64,000 nucleotides of DNA, taken from Aliivibrio fischeri (GTDB taxonomy: Bacteria > Pseudomonadota > Gammaproteobacteria > Enterobacterales > Vibrionaceae). The notes under the pieces were generated by a model. The model was not told the origin of the DNA, searched no databases, and saw only the letters and a list, made by a program, of their open reading frames with translations. The number at the start of each line of letters is the position of its first letter. The stretch's first letter is position 1. Below are positions 57,959 to 64,000 of this stretch, piece after piece. Made by a program: the position numbers and the translations under genes. Location of the stretch: positions 372,001 to 436,000 of the forward strand of contig NZ_WOBR01000010.1 in the NCBI RefSeq assembly GCF_009727955.1, read 5' to 3'.

Positions 57959-59545
57959 ATGCAAACTGAACTGTTTTCGCAAAAAATCAATCTTGCTGAT
58001 AAATGCTACCTTGTATTTTCAACAGTTCTTTCTACTCTGTTGGCCTTGGTGCTGCCTTTCTCAATCCTGATCATTTTTGATCGTGTATTACCAAATCAGT
58101 CAGAAAATACCTTATTCTTATTATTTGCTATCATTTTGTTCTCTATTTTTCTTGATTATCACATTAAGAACCAAGAAGAAAAAATTTCATCCGTCATTAT
58201 GAAGCAGTTTGAAACCAACCTAACTAACAAGGTGTTTCAATCCATTTGTTTAGCGGAAATATCTAAGTTTCGAAGTCTAGAGCCTGGGGAGTATCTAGAA
58301 AGAATCGCCACCATTTCGGAAATTAAATCATTCTTTGGTGGCGAGTCTGTCCGAGCACTAATTAACCTATCCGTCAGTATCATCACCATTCTTCTAATTA
58401 GCATCATCAATATATGGGCTGGTTTAACACTTCTAACAGCGTCCTTGATATTATTCGCTTTTGCCTTAGTTCTTTCTAAGCAAAAAATCGACATCCTGCA
58501 GAATAAGTCAGATATCGAAGGGTTAACCACCTCCAAAATCATCGAAATCATTTCAAGTCCACTCGATATAAAAGCTCGAAACATGGAGTATCGTATCGAA
58601 AGCTTAATGACTCAGATAATTGAAGAACGAGAAGTTGAAAGTATCAAATACGAACAAATTGAGTCGAACTTCAATTTGATTTTATCGCTCATCCAACAGC
58701 TTTCTATTGCAGGCGTAGTTGTGGTGCTCGCTATCGCGGTAATCAATATGGAATCAAGCCAAGGTATTATGGCGGCCATCATCATGCTAACCAACCGATA
58801 CTTTGCGCCATACCAACAGGTAATGCGTACCATAGGCCGCTGGAAACTAAATAAACTGCATATTCAACGTATCGCAGAACTCTTAGAGCTCGCCGCATCG
58901 GTCGACCATCAGCATACAACCACAGAGGTTGATCATATCTCGATAAAATATTCAAAAAAACAACGCATCGAATTTGAGCGTGGGCAAGCATACCTGCTTA
59001 CAGGTCAAAGTGGCAGCGGAAAGACGCATTTAGCCAACTGCATCACTCGTCAAACGTCAGACCAAAAACTCGATATTTTAATCAATAATATCCCACTTAC
59101 TGATATTAATTATAACATTTGGCGCAACAGTGTATTGATGGTTGATAAAACAAGTTCTTTTGTCGAGGGAACCATCATTGATAATCTGACTTGTTTCCGC
59201 CCTAGTCTCAATAATACTGCTTTTGCCTTATGTGACACGATGAATATTAAAACTCAAATTGATGCACTGCCTTCTGGCTTTTACACTGAGCTAAAGGGCC
59301 ATACGAGAAATCCTTTTTCACGCCAAGTTGGTTATACGCTTTTACTCGTACGCGCCCTACTTGCTAATAAACGAGTCTTAATATTCGATGATATAGATTG
59401 CGTATACGATGACGATTTTGCACGACTGGTGCTCACCAGTACCGCTTACCGCACAAACGACAAGATCTTCATTATAGTTAGCAATAAAATGAATAAGCTC
59501 AATCATCGCCTCAAACGTGTTAAATTGGCAGGAGGCAACCAATGA
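57959..59545 (+). CDS. ABC transporter half (TMD-NBD), divergent ATPase motifs
   Basis: This 528-residue exporter half-transporter has about six membrane helices (residues 15-310) and a C-terminal ATPase domain. Walker A is intact (GQSGSGKT, K355). The Q-loop Gln is Asp (LMVDKTSSF), the signature LSGGQ is replaced by FSRQV, Walker B ends in Asp-Asp (LIFDDID) instead of Asp-Glu, and the H-loop His is Asn (IIVSNKMN). It therefore probably binds ATP but contributes a non-canonical site. It has no N-terminal peptidase-like domain, is preceded by GGAG, and overlaps the next ABC gene by four bases, so the pair likely forms a heterodimer. Confidence 0.88.
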   Translation: MQTELFSQKINLADKCYLVFSTVLSTLLALVLPFSILIIFDRVLPNQSENTLFLLFAIILFSIFLDYHIKNQEEKISSVIMKQFETNLTNKVFQSICLAEISKFRSLEPGEYLERIATISEIKSFFGGESVRALINLSVSIITILLISIINIWAGLTLLTASLILFAFALVLSKQKIDILQNKSDIEGLTTSKIIEIISSPLDIKARNMEYRIESLMTQIIEEREVESIKYEQIESNFNLILSLIQQLSIAGVVVVLAIAVINMESSQGIMAAIIMLTNRYFAPYQQVMRTIGRWKLNKLHIQRIAELLELAASVDHQHTTTEVDHISIKYSKKQRIEFERGQAYLLTGQSGSGKTHLANCITRQTSDQKLDILINNIPLTDINYNIWRNSVLMVDKTSSFVEGTIIDNLTCFRPSLNNTAFALCDTMNIKTQIDALPSGFYTELKGHTRNPFSRQVGYTLLLVRALLANKRVLIFDDIDCVYDDDFARLVLTSTAYRTNDKIFIIVSNKMNKLNHRLKRVKLAGGNQ

Positions 59546-61689
59546 ATATTTTAGTCGATTTCAGTAATATCACTCAGCGATTACAAGATTTTGATTCGCC
59601 AAGTTACAATGAGCGTTACGCTCAATCACCGTTGGTGCATGGTTTGGCTTATACGTTAATCGCACTAGAATGGGAAGGCACACCAGAGATCCTTAGTGAT
59701 GCATTTATTTCAAAACAAAAAGACAGCGACAGTTTTATCGCCACGATTGAGCGCCTTGGTTACCGCTGTGAGGTGACTAAACTCAAAACATTAGACACTA
59801 TCGAAGGTCACCCCCACCCTTGCTTTATTGAAATCGAAAACCTCAGTGCAATTTACTTAGGTACGCAAGACGGAAAACTGATCCTTTTCGACTACACCAA
59901 CAACAACACCGTCGAATATCCGTTATGTCATAAATCGTGTTTATTGGTGTCTATCAGCGAATATTCAAGATTGTTCCGTGAGCCTCCACCAGAATCACAA
60001 GATAGAAGTAACTGGGTTAAATATGCCTTTTATCGATACACTAACGAGCTAAAAAGTCTAATCATACTCAGCTTTGTGATCAGTATATTAGGTGCTCTCC
60101 AACCTTTTTTCATCATGAGTGTTTACAACTTTGCCTTAACCTCTAGCTCCGAAGCAACTCTGTATTGGCTAACCTTATTTGCATTCATTATTGGTTTCTC
60201 GGAGTACTTCTTTAAAAAAATGCGAGTGAACATTATCGCCACCTCCGGTAAAGACTTAGCGGTGCACATATCCCAAAACGTAATATCCAAATTACTGTGG
60301 CTCCCCTATGCAATGACCTCCACCGCAGGAGTATCCTCACAATTAGCTCGTTTAAAAGACATTGATACTTTCCGTCGCTTAGTCACCGCTGAATCAACGC
60401 TAAGCTACTTTGATATGCCTTTTGTAATTGTATTTATCATCGCTATTGCCATAATGTCAGGCACTGCTGCATTAGTTGTGATGGGAGGATTAGTCTTGAT
60501 GCTCGCTTTTTGTGTGTATTCTCGCTACATCTATTCACAAGCGACATCAAAGAGCTCACGAGCCAATGCAATGGTCTCTTATCAATGGAACGAGATCCTT
60601 CGTGGTATAAAAACCATCCAAGGTTTACCATTGTTACGCGTGGTTCAGTCTCGATTTAGTGCTTCTCACATGCAAAGCACTAATGACGCTGAAAATGTTG
60701 CAGTAACCAACAGTAAAATTCAAGCTGCGGGCGGTGGACTTATCCAAGTCATTGGTACCGCAAGTATTGTTACCGCTGTAATTGGCGTAATGGATGGCAC
60801 CTCTGATGCGGGCGCTATGCTTGCCACTGTCATTCTGGTTTGGAAAGCTCTTGGTCCTATCATGGGCATCTACAATTCTATTTCGAAATTCCAATCAATC
60901 AAAGCATCTTCAGCACAGATCAACAATTTAATGTCAATGAATGACGATAAGCTCTCACTTGAAAAGAGTCCACCGATTCGTTCTTTTCAAGGCAGTATTA
61001 TTGGCAGTGGAGTAACTCACCGATACACAGGAGCATCAACAGGGTTAACTAACTTAGGGTTTAAAATACCATCGGGAGCTAAAGCAGTAATTTGCGGGCC
61101 AACAGGCTGTGGCAAAACAACATTGTTTTCCATCATTGCAGGCTTAGAAGATCGTTATCAGGGCGAGATATCCATCGATGGTTACAATATCAAGCAATTC
61201 AATAATTATCGCTATAGAACATCGATTAATTACATTCCTTTCAACTTACATATTTTTGAAGGTTCATTAGAGGCTAACTTCATTCTTCATAACGGGCTAA
61301 TCCCAACAGAAAAGATGAATGAAATAATCAGTTTCTTTGAGTTAGACAAGTGGCTGCCAGAAGGATTAGGCACACAACTAAGTCAAGATAAGTACAGAAG
61401 CCTACCAAATGGTATCCAACAAAAACTACGTCTTGCTCTTGGCTTAGGAGCTTGTGAGCAATCCGTTATTATTATTGATGAACCCTTTAATGGCGCAGAG
61501 CAAGAAAATGCTCAGTACTTTAACCGCCTATTTAGTGATAAATTACTCAATAAAACAGTACTATTCTCAACAAATGACCCAAGACTAATCGCAACCTCAA
61601 ACATGAGCCTTGTATTAGAATCTGACGGTAATTCGAAATACTTTGGTTTAACAGACAAATATTTAAGCAGCTTAAGTTCAAAAGAGTGA
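59542..61689 (+). CDS. ABC transporter half with inactive C39-like domain (TMD-NBD)
   Basis: This 715-residue protein has an N-terminal C39-peptidase-like domain (about 1-145) without the catalytic Cys (SPLVHGLAYTLIAL), typical of exporters that bind but do not cut their substrate. Next come a six-helix membrane domain (about 165-450) and an ATPase domain. Walker A is intact (GPTGCGKTT, K525) and so is Walker B (VIIIDEPFNG). The Q-loop Gln is Pro (YIPFNLHIF), the signature is LPNGIQQ and the H-loop His is Asn (FSTNDPRLI). Its NBD keeps the catalytic Glu that its partner lacks, fitting an asymmetric heterodimer that exports the giant adhesin. Confidence 0.88.
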   Translation: MNILVDFSNITQRLQDFDSPSYNERYAQSPLVHGLAYTLIALEWEGTPEILSDAFISKQKDSDSFIATIERLGYRCEVTKLKTLDTIEGHPHPCFIEIENLSAIYLGTQDGKLILFDYTNNNTVEYPLCHKSCLLVSISEYSRLFREPPPESQDRSNWVKYAFYRYTNELKSLIILSFVISILGALQPFFIMSVYNFALTSSSEATLYWLTLFAFIIGFSEYFFKKMRVNIIATSGKDLAVHISQNVISKLLWLPYAMTSTAGVSSQLARLKDIDTFRRLVTAESTLSYFDMPFVIVFIIAIAIMSGTAALVVMGGLVLMLAFCVYSRYIYSQATSKSSRANAMVSYQWNEILRGIKTIQGLPLLRVVQSRFSASHMQSTNDAENVAVTNSKIQAAGGGLIQVIGTASIVTAVIGVMDGTSDAGAMLATVILVWKALGPIMGIYNSISKFQSIKASSAQINNLMSMNDDKLSLEKSPPIRSFQGSIIGSGVTHRYTGASTGLTNLGFKIPSGAKAVICGPTGCGKTTLFSIIAGLEDRYQGEISIDGYNIKQFNNYRYRTSINYIPFNLHIFEGSLEANFILHNGLIPTEKMNEIISFFELDKWLPEGLGTQLSQDKYRSLPNGIQQKLRLALGLGACEQSVIIIDEPFNGAEQENAQYFNRLFSDKLLNKTVLFSTNDPRLIATSNMSLVLESDGNSKYFGLTDKYLSSLSSKE

Positions 61690-61828
61690 AAATAGATAAA
61701 TGGTAAAACAATAAAATGAGTAGAACCAACTAACTTATTATTTCATTTTTTAAACATTTTTTGTTTTAAAATATCTACAGCTCTATTTTCATCCTATGCT
61801 ATAAAAAAGAAAGTTAAATGGATGTTAT

Positions 61829-64000
61829 ATGAGAATACTTAAAGTTTGGAATAACCGATCAGTCAAACACAAACTTTTTGGCTTAGTACTACTCCCTATC
61901 TCATTGCTGCTTTTTTTAGCTAGTAGGCAAGCTTATATTTTAACAACTCAATTAAATGATTTTGAGCGAACCAATCAATTAGTAATATATCTTGAAGATA
62001 TTTCACTGCTGTATCGAAATACTTTAACGCATAGTCCTGAAAAATTCATAAGCCAAAGTGTGAAGGTTAATGCTGAATTAAAAGCACTCTCCCCAAGTAT
62101 TTTTAAAGATACGGCTAAAGAGGTAAATCAGCTGCTCATCGACTTCAGCGAAGCAACCTTATCAACAATGGAAGCGACTGATAATTTTGACAAGCTCGAT
62201 GCGATTGAATGGCAAAGTGACTTGTACCAACAACTGCTACTAGCAATAGAAAAAGTACCTTTCGATGTAACCAAACGAGAGATCCAACAACACCTAACTG
62301 CTTTACAACAATTAGAATGGTTAATGTTTTGGTCAAATGAAGAATTTAAGCTCAGTACATTCTTAATTGATATCTACCAAACAGAGCGAGAATACGATTC
62401 TGAACTTGCAGAAATGATCGAGGCACTCAGTATACGTCAACTCCTTTTCCTAGAACGTTTCGTATCATTGAATGCCAACGAACGCCAAGTTTCACTAATG
62501 ATAGAAGTATTTAGAAACGATGTTTTCATGCAAAGCCAAGAGATTCGTCATGCGCTTCACAACGCTTCCACCACAAGTCAACTCACGCCTGAAAATATAT
62601 CCGTTGGCTTAAATGCGATGAACTCTCGATTAAGCCTGTTGCAAAATCTTGGCGATGTTATAAAACAAGAATTTCAGGTAGAGGTTGCTCAAGCTATCTC
62701 TGATGCTCAAATACAACGAACCCTATTTATTTCAATCGTAACTCTACTTACCATGATCGTTATGGGATTAGCGCTAAGTTTAGCAAGGCAAGTAACAAAT
62801 AATCTCAAGTTAGTGCTTAACTTTTTAGAAAGTGAAAACGATGACTCTCGCCCTTCTTTAGAAAAACTACTCCAAGGCAAAGATGAACTCAGTCTATTTG
62901 CTCAACAAGTTGAACGATTAACCATCGAAAGAGAGTATGCAAAAGAAAAACTGACTCAAGCAAAAGAAGATGCAGAAAAAGCCAAAGACAACGCGATACA
63001 AGCAAGCAAAGCAAAAAGCAGTTTCTTAGCAAATATGTCTCACGAAATCCGAACGCCTTTAAATGGTGTTATCGGTATTTCAGAAATTCTTTCTGATACC
63101 GCCCTTACACCAACTCAACGAGATTATGTAGATACTATTGAAACATCATCACAGCTTTTGCTTAGCCTGATTAACGACATTCTCGACTTTTCTAAAATAG
63201 AGTCAGGAATGCTATTAATTAGTCCACATTCTGCATCCATTAGAGAATCTATCTACGACATTGCCTCTGTCGTTGCACCTAAAGCAAAAGAACAAAACAT
63301 ATTTATCAACATAAATATTCATCCTGAGACTCCTGACCGTGTAATGATTGACGACCATCGACTCAGACAAATCTTGATGAATTTTATGTCTAACGCAGTT
63401 AAGTTCACGGAGAAAGGAGGCGTAACCTTATCGATAGATACTCAACTCAAGTCTGATTGCACCGTTAAAGTAATATTTTCTGTCCAAGATACAGGGATAG
63501 GAATCGATCAAGAACAACAAAAACAAATTTTTGAACCTTTCGCTCAAGAAGACGATTCAACAACAAGACAGTTTGGAGGAACAGGCTTAGGTTTGGCAAT
63601 CAGTACGCAACTTGTAGAGCTGATGGGCGGTCAAATCCAACTTAACTCAATTAAAGGAGAAGGCAGTTGTTTCTACTTTGAATTAGACTTGATCATTAAT
63701 TCAATTGCACCAAAATTAAGTAAAGCCACCGCTGACATTTATTTAATTGCTAACGATAAGAGTTTATCAAAACGCATTGAAAGCGAGCTTAATTTCTATG
63801 GTCTGAACGTTATTCAAAAAACGAATAAACCATCTACTCTCACAGAGGAAATTACAAATACCTCACATACAAAACCTATTACGGTTATCTTCGCTGAAGA
63901 TGATTCATTTCAAGCGAATGACTATTCGGAACAATTAGAAAAACTGCATAACAGCCATATCACAATCTGCTTAATACGCTCCTTCCTTAGTGAAGCCAGC
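61829..64000 (+). CDS. Hybrid sensor histidine kinase, C-terminus cut by window end
   Basis: The 724 codons here stay open to the last base. The ATG at 61829 starts [21 protein letters not shown] membrane helix (about 18-33), a helical periplasmic sensor of roughly 270 residues and a second helix (about 305-325) are followed by a coiled coil and HisKA with H405 in [12 protein letters not shown]. The ATP-binding domain is complete ([16 protein letters not shown]). After it a receiver-like domain without clear acidic pocket begins ([11 protein letters not shown]); an intact receiver probably lies beyond the window. The layout matches the hybrid kinase at 33852-36443. It may be the active partner of the kinase-dead protein in the preceding operon. 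Confidence 0.9.
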   Translation, partial: MRILKVWNNRSVKHKLFGLVLLPISLLLFLASRQAYILTTQLNDFERTNQLVIYLEDISLLYRNTLTHSPEKFISQSVKVNAELKALSPSIFKDTAKEVNQLLIDFSEATLSTMEATDNFDKLDAIEWQSDLYQQLLLAIEKVPFDVTKREIQQHLTALQQLEWLMFWSNEEFKLSTFLIDIYQTEREYDSELAEMIEALSIRQLLFLERFVSLNANERQVSLMIEVFRNDVFMQSQEIRHALHNASTTSQLTPENISVGLNAMNSRLSLLQNLGDVIKQEFQVEVAQAISDAQIQRTLFISIVTLLTMIVMGLALSLARQVTNNLKLVLNFLESENDDSRPSLEKLLQGKDELSLFAQQVERLTIEREYAKEKLTQAKEDAEKAKDNAIQASKAKSSFLANMSHEIRTPLNGVIGISEILSDTALTPTQRDYVDTIETSSQLLLSLINDILDFSKIESGMLLISPHSASIRESIYDIASVVAPKAKEQNIFININIHPETPDRVMIDDHRLRQILMNFMSNAVKFTEKGGVTLSIDTQLKSDCTVKVIFSVQDTGIGIDQEQQKQIFEPFAQEDDSTTRQFGGTGLGLAISTQLVELMGGQIQLNSIKGEGSCFYFELDLIINSIAPKLSKATADIYLIANDKSLSKRIESELNFYGLNVIQKTNKPSTLTEEITNTSHTKPITVIFAEDDSFQANDYSEQLEKLHNSHITICLIRSFLSEAS

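Noticed and set aside
61690..61828. A terminator between the second ABC gene and the last hybrid kinase.
   Set aside because: There are T-rich stretches but no stable stem before them, so the kinase might be partly cotranscribed with the secretion operon.

Overview
The window is about 64 kb of AT-rich DNA from a Gram-negative gammaproteobacterium. Vibrionaceae, possibly Aliivibrio, is the best guess: the chitobiase is very close to my memory of the Vibrio harveyi enzyme, the KduI, KbaZ and YcdZ-type proteins are of enterobacterial/vibrio type, and the island carries an RpoS-like second sigma factor and a VieB-like response regulator. Genus and replicon are inference.

Region 1 (1-25131) is a glycosaminoglycan (chondroitin, dermatan or hyaluronan type) utilisation locus. 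It holds a secreted PL8 lyase whose signal peptide is broken by an in-frame TGA, two formylglycine sulfatases with their radical-SAM maturase, a KdgM-type porin, and a mannose-family PTS (AgaVWEF). A GH105 unsaturated glycuronyl hydrolase splits the imported disaccharide. The uronate half goes through KduI, KduD, KdgK and Eda (Eda is cut by the window edge). The amino sugar half goes through AgaA, AgaS and tagatose-bisphosphate aldolase KbaY/KbaZ. AgaR (DeoR family) is the likely repressor; CTTTC-rich operator-like arrays and CRP-like sites lie in front of kbaY, the lyase/maturase pair and agaR/sulfatase. A DUF2264 protein and a TorA-like molybdoenzyme with a fused heme c domain sit in the same locus with unknown roles. 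The long minus-strand operon agaR-kbaZ-agaS-agaVWEF-agaA-kduI-kduD-GH105 contains three intercistronic stem-loops, one of which buries the kbaZ ribosome binding site.

Region 2 (25132-29436) is housekeeping-like: chitobiase, a YcdZ/DUF1097 membrane protein, and a tRNA-Ser/Thr/Asn cluster with its promoter and terminator.

Region 3 (29437-64000) looks like a self-contained surface-adhesin island. A 13.8-kb gene encodes a roughly 4,590-residue protein of about 30 cadherin-like tandem repeats. Divergent to it is a type I secretion operon: HlyD-type adaptor, degenerate hybrid histidine kinase, TolC-type channel and two ABC proteins. Around them are a REC-GGDEF response regulator, an EAL protein co-directional with a sigma-70 family factor, a hybrid kinase plus REC-helical-repeat regulator, two paralogous Hpt proteins, and another hybrid kinase cut by the window end. 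The arrangement suggests that phosphorelay, c-di-GMP and an alternative sigma factor control making or exporting the adhesin. The most unusual parts are the kinase-dead sensor inside the secretion operon and the ABC pair that lacks several canonical ATPase motifs.
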